Assembly (NCBI RefSeq): GCF_001652915.1
Contig: NZ_BBQI01000024.1
Span: forward strand, 62,001 to 126,000
From: Cupriavidus sp. D384
GTDB taxonomy: Bacteria; Pseudomonadota; Gammaproteobacteria; Burkholderiales; Burkholderiaceae
DNA length: 64,000 nt
Direction of reading: 5' to 3'
The stretch's first letter is position 1. Every line of letters begins with the position of its first letter. Shown here in pieces: positions 8,317-17,344 of the stretch. Under the pieces are notes generated by a model that ran no database searches, was not told where the DNA came from, and saw nothing but the letters and a program-made list of their open reading frames with translations. The translations under genes were made by a program, and so were the position numbers.

Positions 8317-9147
8317 TTATTCGGCAGGCTTGTCGTTCAGGTGTTCGAGAATCGCCGCCACCCGATCACCCAGGTACTTGTTCGCCGAAATTTCCAGCGA
8401 CCGCATCATCTCGGTCTCCAGCGCCACCAGTGCCAGCGGGCGAATGCGCCAGAGCACGTCGACGATGCGCGGCACTTCCGACGGCGGTGGCAGCTGCCCT
8501 TCCCCGAACTTGTCGAGTTCGCGCACCACCATGCCGACGATGCGATCCGACACGGCCTGGAAGTGGCCGCGTGCATGGTCGATGATGTCCAGCACGTCTT
8601 CGAGCGGAAAACCGGCGCGGGCCATCTCCGCGCCAGCCGCCAGGGCGCGCGGGCTGCGCGCCAGATAGCCAAAGCCGTCAGGCTCCAGCAATCCCAGCGA
8701 GATGGCCTTTGCCAGCGCCGGGCGGGAAATGGCGCGGCCGAACAGCCGGGCCAGTGCCAGGTACGAATAGTGGCGTGGCGCCTCGCTGGTCCACGGGCTG
8801 CTGATCGCGGTCTCCAGGCCCAGGATCGAGCGCAGGTCGTGGCCTTCGACAATGGCCTTCAGCAGCTCCATGATGTTGGCCAGCGTATAGCCGCGTGCCA
8901 GCAGATGATGGATCAGCCGCAGCCGCCCAAGATGGGTCTGGGTGTAGATGCCCACGCGCCCGCGCCGCTCGGGCGGATCGATCAGGCCGCGGTCCTGGTA
9001 CGAGCGGATATTGCGTACCGTGGTGCCGGCCGCGCGCGCCAGTTCGTCGATCGTGTATTCGGGAAAGGCGGCGCGGTCCGATGGCGTTGCATCGGACGGG
9101 CCGGCAGCGGAGGAGGATGGGCTGGCGCCGCGCTTGGGGGAAGACAT
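8317..9147 (-). CDS. MerR family transcriptional regulator
   Basis: A 276-residue regulator. The MerR winged helix spans about residues 30-100: YTIDELARAAGTTVRNIRSY is the helix-turn-helix, and DRGLIDPPERRGRVGIYT the wing. No cysteine cluster for metal binding is visible in the effector half, so an organic ligand is more likely. It ends next to the monooxygenase operon and starts 106 bases from the divergent LysR gene. A role in controlling the monooxygenase operon is possible from position only. Confidence 0.88.
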   Translation of the reverse strand: MSSPKRGASPSSSAAGPSDATPSDRAAFPEYTIDELARAAGTTVRNIRSYQDRGLIDPPERRGRVGIYTQTHLGRLRLIHHLLARGYTLANIMELLKAIVEGHDLRSILGLETAISSPWTSEAPRHYSYLALARLFGRAISRPALAKAISLGLLEPDGFGYLARSPRALAAGAEMARAGFPLEDVLDIIDHARGHFQAVSDRIVGMVVRELDKFGEGQLPPPSEVPRIVDVLWRIRPLALVALETEMMRSLEISANKYLGDRVAAILEHLNDKPAE

Positions 9148-9253
9148 GGCGAAAATTCTAACCGAGGCGGCGCAGCGGCATGGGCTTGGAGCAGGTCGCC
9201 GCAGCGCATCGTGACAGCGACGTTACAATGCGCCAACAACGTTCCCGGTCCTC

Positions 9254-10189
9254 ATGCATATCCGTTGGCTCGAAGATTTCGTCTGTCTGGCCCAGGCTGG
9301 CAGCCTTGCGCGTGCCGCGGAGCTGCGCAATGTCACGCCGCCGGCGTTCGGACGTCGCATGCAGGCGCTGGAAGTGTGGGCCGGCGCACCGCTGATCGAT
9401 CGCAGCGTGTTTCCCGTGCGGCTCACGCACGAGGGCCGGCAGTTCCTGGAGGCCGCCCAGACCGCGCTGCGCACCCTCGACGACACGCGCGTGGCGCTGC
9501 GTGCCGCGCACCGGGCCGATGCCAGCACCATCACCATTGCCACGGGCAAGACCCTGGCCCGTTCGATGGTGCCCGCGTGGCTGGCCGGGCTGCGCGATGC
9601 ATTGCGTGACGATCCGGTTGGTGCGGGCTTCCGGACGCGGCTGTCCACGCACGCCACGCACGACGCGCTGGAGATGTTCACCGAAGGCGACGCCGACTTC
9701 CTGCTCTGCTACAGCCCGCACGACCTGCCGATCATGCTCGACGATGCGCACTACCGTTTCCACGCCGTGGGTGTCGAGCGGCTGGTCTGCGTATCGGCTG
9801 CCACGGCGCGCGGCGCGCCCGAATTCCGGCTCCAGAAGCCGAAGGCCGGTGCGCGTCCGGTGCCGGTGCCGATGATCGCCTACGCCGAGACGCTGACCAT
9901 GGGCCGCATGGTCAACCAGGAAATTGCACGCCGCAAGCTGGCAAGCTGGCTTGATGTGATTGCGGTCAGCGACTTCGCGGAGTCGGTCCACGAGATGGTG
10001 CGCCAGCGCATGGGCCTGGCCTGGCTGCCCGCGCGGCTGATCGCCGACGACCTGCACGGGGGCCGGCTGGTGCGGGCCGACCTGCACGGTGGCGACAGCG
10101 CCGACCTGGCGCTGGACATCCGCCTGTACCGGCCGCGTGCGCCGATGCGGGCGCTGGCCGAAGCGTTCTGGCAGGCCGCCTCAAAGTAG
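9254..10189 (+). CDS. LysR family transcriptional regulator
   Basis: A 311-residue regulator. The N-terminal helix-turn-helix (residues 1-60) has the LysR pattern WLEDFVCLAQAGSLARAAEL, with the less usual GRRMQALE in place of SRRIRALE. The remainder is the periplasmic-binding-like effector domain. It is divergent from the MerR gene; a TACAAT hexamer at 9224-9229 could be its -10 box. The next gene, 132 bases on in the same direction, encodes a Bug-type solute receptor, a common pairing in which the regulator responds to the transported acid (inference). Confidence 0.9.
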   Translation: MHIRWLEDFVCLAQAGSLARAAELRNVTPPAFGRRMQALEVWAGAPLIDRSVFPVRLTHEGRQFLEAAQTALRTLDDTRVALRAAHRADASTITIATGKTLARSMVPAWLAGLRDALRDDPVGAGFRTRLSTHATHDALEMFTEGDADFLLCYSPHDLPIMLDDAHYRFHAVGVERLVCVSAATARGAPEFRLQKPKAGARPVPVPMIAYAETLTMGRMVNQEIARRKLASWLDVIAVSDFAESVHEMVRQRMGLAWLPARLIADDLHGGRLVRADLHGGDSADLALDIRLYRPRAPMRALAEAFWQAASK

Positions 10190-10321
10190 TGCGTGTGCGC
10201 CCTCGCGCACCATTCCCGACCATTGCCGAAACGGCAACCGCTATTGCCAAAGCCGCATGCCGCAGCAGTGCGCGCTCTCTACCATCGCCGGAAAACATTC
10301 ACAGACCTGCCCGGAGAAATC

Positions 10322-11302
10322 ATGAACCCGATGCTGCGCGCGCTTGCCGCCGTTTCCCTTGCCAGTAGTGCCCTCGTTTCGGCCAGCGCCCTGGCGGCCG
10401 GTGGCTATCCGGCCAAGCCGATCACGCTGGTGGTGGGCTACACCGCGGGCGGCAGCGTCGACCTGGTGGCGCGCACCGTGGCGCCCGAACTGGGCAAGCG
10501 CCTGGGCCAGAGCGTGGTGATCGAGAACCTGGGTGGCGCAGGCGGCACCATCGGCGCGCAGAAGGTGGTCAAGGCCGAGGCCGACGGCTACACGCTGCTG
10601 ATGGGTTCGGGCAGCGAGGTGTCGATTGCCCGCCTGACCAATCCGGCCGTGCGCTACGACGGCGAGAAAGACCTGGCGCCGATCACCTTTGTCGGCACCC
10701 AGCCGATGGTGCTGGTCGGCAAGCTGCAACTGCCGGCCAAGGACGCCAGCGAACTGATGGCGCTGGCAAAGGCCAAGCCGGGCACGCTGTCGTACGCGTC
10801 GTCGGGCGTGGGTACGCCGCTGAACCTGGCTGGCGAACTGATCAAGCAGCAGGGCAAGGTCAATATCACGCACGTGCCGTACAAGGGCGCATCGGCCATG
10901 GCCACCGATCTGCTGGGTGGCCAGATCGACCTCGCGGTGATGGTGCTGTCGTCGGCGCTGCCCCATATCCAGGCCGGCCGCGTGCGCGCCTACGGCGTGA
11001 CGGAGGCCAGGCGCGCCAGCGTGGCGCCCAACGTGCCCGCCCTGGCAGAGACCCCGGCGCTGAAGGGTGTGGATATGGGAGTATGGTTTGGATTGATGGC
11101 GCCTGGTGCTACACCGAAGCCAGTTATCGATCGGCTGAATACTGAAATGCAGGCCGTGCTGGCACTGCCGGACGTGCGCAAGAAGCTGGCCGAGGCTGGT
11201 GTCGAGGTGCAACCGGCCAATCCGGCCCAGTTTGGCAGCTTCGTGAAGCGCGAAACGGCCAAGTACAAGACGATCGTGCAAGCAGCCGATATCAAGGAAT
11301 AA
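10322..11302 (+). CDS. Bug-type (TctC-like) periplasmic solute-binding protein
   Basis: A 326-residue periplasmic receptor of the tripartite tricarboxylate transporter family. A cleavable signal peptide ends near ASALAAG (residues 20-25), and mature-protein motifs include YPAKPITLVVGYTAGGSVD and GGAGGTIGAQKV. These proteins bind carboxylates or related small molecules. No TctA or TctB membrane genes are nearby, so this is one of the many orphan receptors typical of Burkholderiales. The ATG at 10322 follows GGAGAAATC and begins the signal peptide; earlier in-frame starts are rejected. Confidence 0.9.
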   Translation: MNPMLRALAAVSLASSALVSASALAAGGYPAKPITLVVGYTAGGSVDLVARTVAPELGKRLGQSVVIENLGGAGGTIGAQKVVKAEADGYTLLMGSGSEVSIARLTNPAVRYDGEKDLAPITFVGTQPMVLVGKLQLPAKDASELMALAKAKPGTLSYASSGVGTPLNLAGELIKQQGKVNITHVPYKGASAMATDLLGGQIDLAVMVLSSALPHIQAGRVRAYGVTEARRASVAPNVPALAETPALKGVDMGVWFGLMAPGATPKPVIDRLNTEMQAVLALPDVRKKLAEAGVEVQPANPAQFGSFVKRETAKYKTIVQAADIKE

Positions 11303-11310
11303 AGGCGAGG

Positions 11311-11339
11311 AATGATGGCTGCGTATTTTCACCATCATT
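11311..11339. other. Inverted repeat after the Bug gene
   Basis: AATGATGG (11311-11318) and CCATCATT (11332-11339) form an 8-base stem with a 13-base loop, nine bases after the Bug stop codon and 50 bases before the next gene. It could be a weak terminator or an operator. Confidence 0.35.
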
Positions 11340-11389
11340 GATAGACGCCAACTATAGTTGCCTCGTCAGGGGCAGCCAAGGAAGTCCAG

Positions 11390-12364
11390 ATGACACAGAG
11401 TGCCCCCGCCTTCGACGCCTATCCGGTTGAAGTCGAGTTTCCCGATATCCGCCCCTATGCCGAAGGCAACACGGGCATCGCCTACGTGCATACGTTCGAC
11501 AGCGGCCTGCCGGGTCCGCATGTGATGATCAATGCGCTGACGCACGGCAACGAGGTGTGCGGCGCAATTACGGTGGCGGGTCTGCTCGATCACGGCCTGC
11601 GCCCCCGGCGCGGCCAACTGACGCTGGCGTTTGCCAACGTCGATGCCTATGCCACGTTCGACGCGGCCAGGCCTGACGCGTCGCGCTTTGTCGACCAGGA
11701 CTTCAACCGCGTGTGGACGGCCGCTGTGCTCGACGACCCGTCGCGCGATTCCTCCGAACTGCGCCGCGCCCGGGCCATGCGCCCGGTCATCGACACCGTT
11801 GACCTGCTGCTCGACCTGCATTCGATGCACGAGAAAAGCCGTCCGCTGATCGTATCGGGCCCGCTGGACAAGGGCATCGCGCTGTCGCGCGCCGTGGGGG
11901 CGCCGGCAGACATCATCGTCGACGAGGGCCATCCCGAAGGCCGCCGGATGCGCGACTACGCCGGTTTTGGCGATGCCGCCAGCCCGCGCAACGCACTGCT
12001 GATCGAATGCGGCCAGCACTGGGAAGCCGGTGCCGTGGACGTGGCACGCGACAGCACCGCGCGTTTCCTGCTCAATGCCGGAATCATCGACCAAGCGGAC
12101 CTGCCGGCCGGGTGGCTGCGGCCGTTGCCCGCCGCCCAGCGCGTGGTGCGCGTGACCGATCCCGTGGTGGCCAGCAGCATGGACTTCCGCTTTGCGGGCC
12201 CCTACACGGGACTGGAAACGTTTGCCGACGCCGGCACCGTGATCGGCTGGCGCGATGGCGAGCCCGTGACCACGCCGTACGCCAACTGCGTGCTGGTGAT
12301 GCCGTCGCTGCGCCAGCTGCGGCCCGGCGTGACGGTGGTGCGCCTGGGCCAGCTTGAAAGCTGA
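11390..12364 (+). CDS. Succinylglutamate desuccinylase / aspartoacylase family zinc hydrolase
   Basis: A 324-residue zinc carboxypeptidase-fold protein. ALTHGNEVCG near residue 49 matches the zinc-binding HGxE motif, DQDFNRVW the conserved substrate-binding stretch, and DLHSMH the third zinc ligand. Family members hydrolyse N-acylated amino acids. This sequence is closer to the general group than to arginine-catabolic AstE, and no other ast genes are present. It follows the Bug receptor gene at 87 bases and may share its substrate pathway (inference). Confidence 0.82.
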   Translation: MTQSAPAFDAYPVEVEFPDIRPYAEGNTGIAYVHTFDSGLPGPHVMINALTHGNEVCGAITVAGLLDHGLRPRRGQLTLAFANVDAYATFDAARPDASRFVDQDFNRVWTAAVLDDPSRDSSELRRARAMRPVIDTVDLLLDLHSMHEKSRPLIVSGPLDKGIALSRAVGAPADIIVDEGHPEGRRMRDYAGFGDAASPRNALLIECGQHWEAGAVDVARDSTARFLLNAGIIDQADLPAGWLRPLPAAQRVVRVTDPVVASSMDFRFAGPYTGLETFADAGTVIGWRDGEPVTTPYANCVLVMPSLRQLRPGVTVVRLGQLES

Positions 12365-12621
12365 GTCGCAGCGCGCACAACGAAAGACAACAACAAAAAC
12401 ACTGAAACTGGTTGCAGAGGGGTGTTTCAGCGGCAAGCACCGGCAAGCGGCCCCCACAAGAGGTTGCGTCCGGTGCCCGTTTTTCCTGTCATGCCGTGAT
12501 ATATGTCGGCGATAGCTAGATTAAGCATTTCTTTAATTCAAGGGCGTTGTCGCGTCATCCGATAACTGCGATGTGACGATCTGCCGTCAGAGCAGACGTT
12601 GCCCGTGCGTCACAACGGCGC

Positions 12622-14658
12622 ATGGCGTTATTCACGGAGCGCCCCTTGTCTTCTACCTCTTCCCTTACCCTGCCCCAGCAGGCAGCGGCGGGCCGCGTGC
12701 GCGCGCTCGCCGGCAGCTGGAGCATCGGCACGCGCATTGCGCTGGTTGTGCTGGCTGTTCAGATCATTGCCTTCTGCGCGTTCTCGCTGGCGCTGTCGCT
12801 CAGCAGCATGAACCAGCTCGAATCACAGGCCCGCGACGCCATCAGTGCCGAAAGCCAGACCCTGCGCGAACTGGTGGCCCAGCTCGATGACACCATGCTG
12901 CAGGAGGCCGACCGCTTCCTGCTGAACTTTGCATCGGTGCTGCCCGGCCCGTACGCGGTGGACCCGTCCCAGTCCATCGAAGTGGCCGGCAAGCCCACGC
13001 CGGCCTTTCGCAGCGGCGACCTGCTGCTGAACAACAGTTTCGAAGTGCCGGATCGCTTTTTCGCCAATACCGGCGGCGTCGTGGCAACCGTGTTCGCGCG
13101 TACCGGCGATGACTATATCCGCGTGACCACGTCGCTCAAGAAGCAGGACGGACAGCGCGCGGTGGGTACGCTGCTGGACCGCTCCAGCCCGGCCTACGCG
13201 GCGGTGGCGTCGGGCAAGTCGTACCGGTCGCTGGCCTGGCTGTTCGGCAAGCCCTATATGAGCAAGTACGAGCCGGTGCGCGATGCCGGCGGCAAGATCG
13301 TTGGCGCGCTGTATGTGGGCGTGAACGTCGAGGCCGAACTGGCCGCACTGAAGAATCGCATCCGTCGCAAGACGATCGGGGCCGATGGTCAGTTCATCGT
13401 CATCGACGCCAAGGCTGGCGCCGACCAGGGCAAGGTCATGGTGGACCGCTCGGGCTCCGAAGGCACGGTGCAGATCGACGCGAAGGATGCCGACGGCAAG
13501 CCGTGGATTCGCGACATGATTGCCGCCAGGGACGGTGCCGTGGTCGGCACGGTAGCCATCGGCAACAGCGCTCCCGCCGAGCGGCTGACCGCGTTCGTGA
13601 CCTATCCCGACTGGCAATGGCTGATCGCGGGCACGGTGCCGATGGCTTCGCTGCGCGATGAACTCGTCGCCAGCCGCAACCGCTTTCTGGCGTTCGGCCT
13701 GCTGGTCGCGCTGGCGGTGTCGGCCGCGTTCTGGTGGCTGCTGCGCCGGATGGTCAGCCATCCGCTGGGCGAGGCCGCCGACGCGGCAGGGCGCCTGGCC
13801 TCGGGCGACCTGACCACGCGGCTGGATACCCGCCGCAACGACGAGATCGGCCAGCTGATGCGCGCCATCGACGGCGTGGGCCAGGGCCTGACCGGCATCG
13901 TCGACAAGGTACGCGGCAGCATTGGCGCCATTGCGGGCAGCACCAGCCAGATTGCCAGCGGCAACGCCGACCTGTCCGCGCGCACGGCGTCGCAGGCCGG
14001 CAGCCTGGAGCGTACCGTTGCCAGCATCGAGCAACTGTCCGCCGCGGTGAAGCAGAACGCCGACAATGCGCACGACGCCAACGCGGCCGTGGCCAGCGCC
14101 GCCGATGCAGCGCGTTCGGGCGGCAGCACCGTGGGTCGCGTGGTCGGCACGATGGCCGATATCCATCGCAATGCGCAGCAGGTGGTGGACATCATCGGCA
14201 TGATCGACGGCATTGCCTTCCAGACCAACATCCTGGCGCTCAACGCCGCCGTGGAAGCGGCCCGCGCGGGCGAGCACGGGCGCGGCTTTGCCGTGGTGGC
14301 GGGCGAGGTGCGCAGCCTGGCGCAGCGCAGCGCCAATGCGGCGGGCGAGATCAAGCAGCTGATCGAACGGACCGTGGCCGATCTGAAGAGTGGCAACGAG
14401 GCCGTGCAGCAGGCCGGCACGGCCATCGACGATGTGGTGCGCCGCGTGGAAGGCATTGCGGCGCTGATGGGCGACATCAGCGTGGCGTCGCGCGAGCAGT
14501 CACAAGGGCTGGCCCAGGTCAGCGGCGCGGTGGCCGAGATGGACGGTGTCACGCAGCAAAACGCGGCCCTGGTGGAAGAAGCGGCCGCAGCGGCCGAGAG
14601 CCTGCATCACCAGGCGCAGGAACTGCGCCAGGCGGTGGAGGTATTCCGGCTGGCCTGA
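12622..14658 (+). CDS. Methyl-accepting chemotaxis protein with Cache sensor
   Basis: A 678-residue transmembrane chemoreceptor. A first membrane helix lies at about residues 37-60, then a periplasmic Cache 3/Cache 2-type domain to about residue 350, a second helix near 355-378, a HAMP domain, and the cytoplasmic signalling domain with the conserved hairpin tip IAFQTNILALNAAVEAARAG. No pentapeptide CheB/CheR tether is present at the C-terminus, which ends in EVFRLA. The ligand is unknown. The gene stands alone; the 257 bases before it hold no other gene that I can see. Confidence 0.93.
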   Translation: MALFTERPLSSTSSLTLPQQAAAGRVRALAGSWSIGTRIALVVLAVQIIAFCAFSLALSLSSMNQLESQARDAISAESQTLRELVAQLDDTMLQEADRFLLNFASVLPGPYAVDPSQSIEVAGKPTPAFRSGDLLLNNSFEVPDRFFANTGGVVATVFARTGDDYIRVTTSLKKQDGQRAVGTLLDRSSPAYAAVASGKSYRSLAWLFGKPYMSKYEPVRDAGGKIVGALYVGVNVEAELAALKNRIRRKTIGADGQFIVIDAKAGADQGKVMVDRSGSEGTVQIDAKDADGKPWIRDMIAARDGAVVGTVAIGNSAPAERLTAFVTYPDWQWLIAGTVPMASLRDELVASRNRFLAFGLLVALAVSAAFWWLLRRMVSHPLGEAADAAGRLASGDLTTRLDTRRNDEIGQLMRAIDGVGQGLTGIVDKVRGSIGAIAGSTSQIASGNADLSARTASQAGSLERTVASIEQLSAAVKQNADNAHDANAAVASAADAARSGGSTVGRVVGTMADIHRNAQQVVDIIGMIDGIAFQTNILALNAAVEAARAGEHGRGFAVVAGEVRSLAQRSANAAGEIKQLIERTVADLKSGNEAVQQAGTAIDDVVRRVEGIAALMGDISVASREQSQGLAQVSGAVAEMDGVTQQNAALVEEAAAAAESLHHQAQELRQAVEVFRLA

Positions 14659-14688
14659 CCAGCCCTGCCGGAGTCGACCCTGCGGCCG

Positions 14689-15270
14689 TCAGGCCGCGGG
14701 GGCTGCGGCCGGTGCCGGGGCGGGCGACGCCTGTGCCGGCGCCGGCTGGGGCTTCAGACCCGGGAACAGCCGGTCGACCAGTTCGTCGATCTTGGCATCG
14801 GGCTGGATCAGGTGGCTCAGGTTGATGCCGCCCGCGCTGCGGTTGGCGTTGAACACGGCCTTGCCCACGCGTTCGCCGTTGCGGAACACGGTGATGTCGG
14901 CCGACACCAGGAACGGCGTGACGAAGGTCTGGCGCTGGGCCGTGTAGACGGCCGTCATCGGGCACGATGCCACCGACGAATGCGGCGGCAGCATCTTGAC
15001 CTCGAAGTTGCGCGCCCGCAGCGAATTGGCAAAGTCGTCGATATAGGCGTTGCCATTGACCTGGTGGGTGATCACGCAGAACAGTGCGCCATCGGCGCCC
15101 ACTACGCGGTTGCCGTCCACGCGGAACTGCGCCGGGCCGCCATAGGCTCCGTTCTGGTAGCCGGCGATCGGGTCGACCTGGTCTGCGCGGTCGACCGGCG
15201 TCACGCTCTGGTAGGTGGAACAGCCCGTGGCCAGCAGGGCCAGCGTGGCGGCTATCGTTGCTCTCTTCAT
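14689..15270 (-). CDS. Putative outer-membrane lipoprotein
   Basis: A 193-residue lipoprotein. The signal peptide ends in LALLATGC, a clear lipobox. The mature part has two internal Cys residues that may pair, and a Pro/Ala-rich tail of about 25 residues. The general look resembles small Sbal_3080-type lipoproteins, but this is a weak match from memory. The ATG at 15270 is chosen because it starts the signal peptide; an in-frame ATG at 15405 would add 45 non-signal residues. The function is unknown. Confidence 0.75.
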   Translation of the reverse strand: MKRATIAATLALLATGCSTYQSVTPVDRADQVDPIAGYQNGAYGGPAQFRVDGNRVVGADGALFCVITHQVNGNAYIDDFANSLRARNFEVKMLPPHSSVASCPMTAVYTAQRQTFVTPFLVSADITVFRNGERVGKAVFNANRSAGGINLSHLIQPDAKIDELVDRLFPGLKPQPAPAQASPAPAPAAAPAA

Positions 15271-15492
15271 CTTGGATCCTGGATGCGCGTCGGCGAGGGT
15301 GCCGGCCGTCCGGATCCGCTTCGGGCCAGGAGCTTCGAGAGGCGGGTCAGGGACGCATTGCCGGCAGCATGCCTGCGTAATGTAGGCGTGCCGGCGGGCA
15401 GTCAATGCGTGGAACAGCGGGGGACAGATGCCGCAAATCGCGAAAGTGATTGATGAAGCATCTGCGCGGTATCCGCTGGCCGATCTGCCAGA

Positions 15493-16053
15493 TCAGTTGG
15501 CGCCGCCCCGGATCAGGCACTCGGACAGCAGCGGCGTGCCGCCTTCGGCCTGCCCGGCGCCTGTGCATTCCACGGCCACCTTCTGGCCGCGCCGGACCAT
15601 CGTGGCACGCGCTTCCACTTCGCAGGCGCGGGTGCCCGGGCCGCAGATCTGCTGGCGCAGCAGCGCCGCGCGGACCACTTCGCCGGGATTGTCGGTGCGG
15701 ATTTCCAGCATCAGGTTGTCGCCGTCGCGGCGCACGCCGCTGGCTATGCCTTCGACGATGAAGTAGCGGCCGCGATAGCGGTCGTCTGCTGCCACCGCGT
15801 CGTTGCGATAGTCGTCTGCCAGGCCTTCGGCCTGATACTGGGGGAGCCGGTCGGCGGGACGGTTCGGATCGATGCTGATCGGGTCGAGCGTGCCGTTGCG
15901 CGGGATGCCGCGCGGCAAGCTGGCGGGTTCGTCGGGGGCGGCGACGGTGGCAACCGGCGCCACGTCGTGCTTGTCATTGCCAACGAACCACAGCAGGAAA
16001 AGGACGACGACGGCAACAACGGCGATAAGGGTTTGTCTGGTGCGGCTCAACAT
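15493..16053 (-). CDS. Membrane-anchored OB-fold protein (tRNA_anti-like)
   Basis: A 186-residue protein with one N-terminal membrane helix at about residues 8-24 and a periplasmic domain. Residues about 85-186 have the pattern of the tRNA_anti-like OB-fold family: a predicted strand RYFIVEG, then RRGQKVAVEC and a closing LSECLI with two Cys. A Pro-rich linker joins the two parts. Despite the family name there is no evidence that it binds RNA. Its role is unknown. Confidence 0.65.
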   Translation of the reverse strand: MLSRTRQTLIAVVAVVVLFLLWFVGNDKHDVAPVATVAAPDEPASLPRGIPRNGTLDPISIDPNRPADRLPQYQAEGLADDYRNDAVAADDRYRGRYFIVEGIASGVRRDGDNLMLEIRTDNPGEVVRAALLRQQICGPGTRACEVEARATMVRRGQKVAVECTGAGQAEGGTPLLSECLIRGGAN

Positions 16054-16145
16054 CGGGCGGGCTTCTGGGGCGACTGGATCTTCAGGGACTTCGCAAGGGA
16101 CTGCTGGACGGCGAAGTCCGCCAGTGTAGCGCGCCTGACGCCGCG

Positions 16146-16733
16146 TCAGCCTTCCGGGAGCAGCCGGGCCCGCGTGGCGGCCAGAATTTCGTTCGAGAGC
16201 GGCGTGCCTTGCGTGGCCCGCGACAGGATCAACGCGCCGGCCAGCGTAGCCATCTGCGCCAGGGCGGCACTGCGGCGCGCGTCGGCAGCGGCGTCGGGCT
16301 GCACGTCGGTCAGGATGTCGACCAGCGCTTCCAGCCCTTGGTGGAAGGCGGCACGCACCGGCTTGTCGTCGGACTCGCGCGCCACATCGTTGGCCAGCGC
16401 CGCCACCGGGCAGCCGGCACCGGCATTGTTGCGATTGCGGGCGGACAGGTAGCCATCGATCAGCGACGACAGTGCGGTGGCATGGTCAGGCGCCTCGCCG
16501 ACACGCTTGCGCCAGCGCGCCTCGGACTCTTCGAATGCCCGGGTGCAGGCGATGGCCGCAAGCGCATCCTTCGATTCGAAATGGCCGTAGAAGCCGCCAT
16601 GCGTGAGCCCCGCGGCGCCCATCAGGTCGGCCACGCTGATGCCGTGGAAGCCCTGCTCGCGAAACAGCCGCGAGGACACCTGCTCAATGATGGCGCGGTT
16701 CTTCTCCGCTTCCGCTTTCGATACGCGCGGCAT
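16146..16733 (-). CDS. TetR/AcrR family transcriptional regulator
   Basis: A 195-residue repressor. The N-terminal helix-turn-helix (residues about 8-55) contains ISVADLMGAAGLTHGGFYGH, the signature of the TetR subgroup that often controls oxidoreductases or efflux genes. The C-terminal domain is of the usual length. The ATG at 16733 matches the family start MPRVSKAEAEKNR; an in-frame ATG at 16838 would overlap the upstream gene. No obvious target lies beside it. Confidence 0.9.
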   Translation of the reverse strand: MPRVSKAEAEKNRAIIEQVSSRLFREQGFHGISVADLMGAAGLTHGGFYGHFESKDALAAIACTRAFEESEARWRKRVGEAPDHATALSSLIDGYLSARNRNNAGAGCPVAALANDVARESDDKPVRAAFHQGLEALVDILTDVQPDAAADARRSAALAQMATLAGALILSRATQGTPLSNEILAATRARLLPEG

Positions 16734-16834
16734 GATCTGCTCCAGATGGCGATGTGGCCGATGGTCCGCCACATCGTCATGCAAGTCAACGCGCGGGCAT
16801 GGAGGCTTCCTTCGCTTGCGATGCCGTCGACGCA

Positions 16835-17344
16835 TCACACGATGGTCGGCCCCTGGCTGCCAAGCGCAGCAAGATACTGCGTCGCGCTGTACGGCGTGGG
16901 CTGTCCACGCTGTGCGAGGAAGTAGTGGCGCACGATCTCGCCCTGCTGTTCGAGCTTGTACTGTCCGAGCGCCTTGCCCGGTTCCAGCCGGTACCGGTAC
17001 TGGTTGAAACCGCAGAAGTGCCGGACCTGCTCCAGCCCACCACGCAGCAGCACGTTGATGCCTTGCTGGTGCTGCCAGACATGTGTCATCTCGTGGATAA
17101 ACAGTCCCTGCAACGCCAGGCCAGCCACACTGAAGTCATCCAGCCCGCGCAGCTTCCGGCCCAGGTAGATATGGCCATTGGGCGTGATGATGTAGTTGTC
17201 ACCCTGCCAGAAGACGTAGTTGCGATGGTGCACGCGGACGGCGGCGTAGTCGATGGTATCGGCGAAGACCGAGCGGGCGATCGATTGCTCGCCGGGAGTG
17301 AGGGGGCGCCCGGCAAGCGCCCCCGGAGGCTGCAGGCCGCTCAC
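16835..17344 (-). CDS. Small HExxH protein overlapping mnmE (Vgr-related type)
   Basis: A 169-residue protein starting at the GTG of 17344, which overlaps the mnmE stop codon as GTGA. It has [20 protein letters not shown] near residue 15, then [10 protein letters not shown], and [14 protein letters not shown] near residue 95. The HEMTH motif is a zinc-metallopeptidase signature. Similar short proteins are annotated in other bacteria as Vgr-related, near type VI secretion genes, but no such genes are here. There is no signal peptide. The overlap suggests translational coupling to mnmE. Absence of an ATG start makes this gene easy to miss. Confidence 0.75.
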   Translation of the reverse strand: MSGLQPPGALAGRPLTPGEQSIARSVFADTIDYAAVRVHHRNYVFWQGDNYIITPNGHIYLGRKLRGLDDFSVAGLALQGLFIHEMTHVWQHQQGINVLLRGGLEQVRHFCGFNQYRYRLEPGKALGQYKLEQQGEIVRHYFLAQRGQPTPYSATQYLAALGSQGPTIV

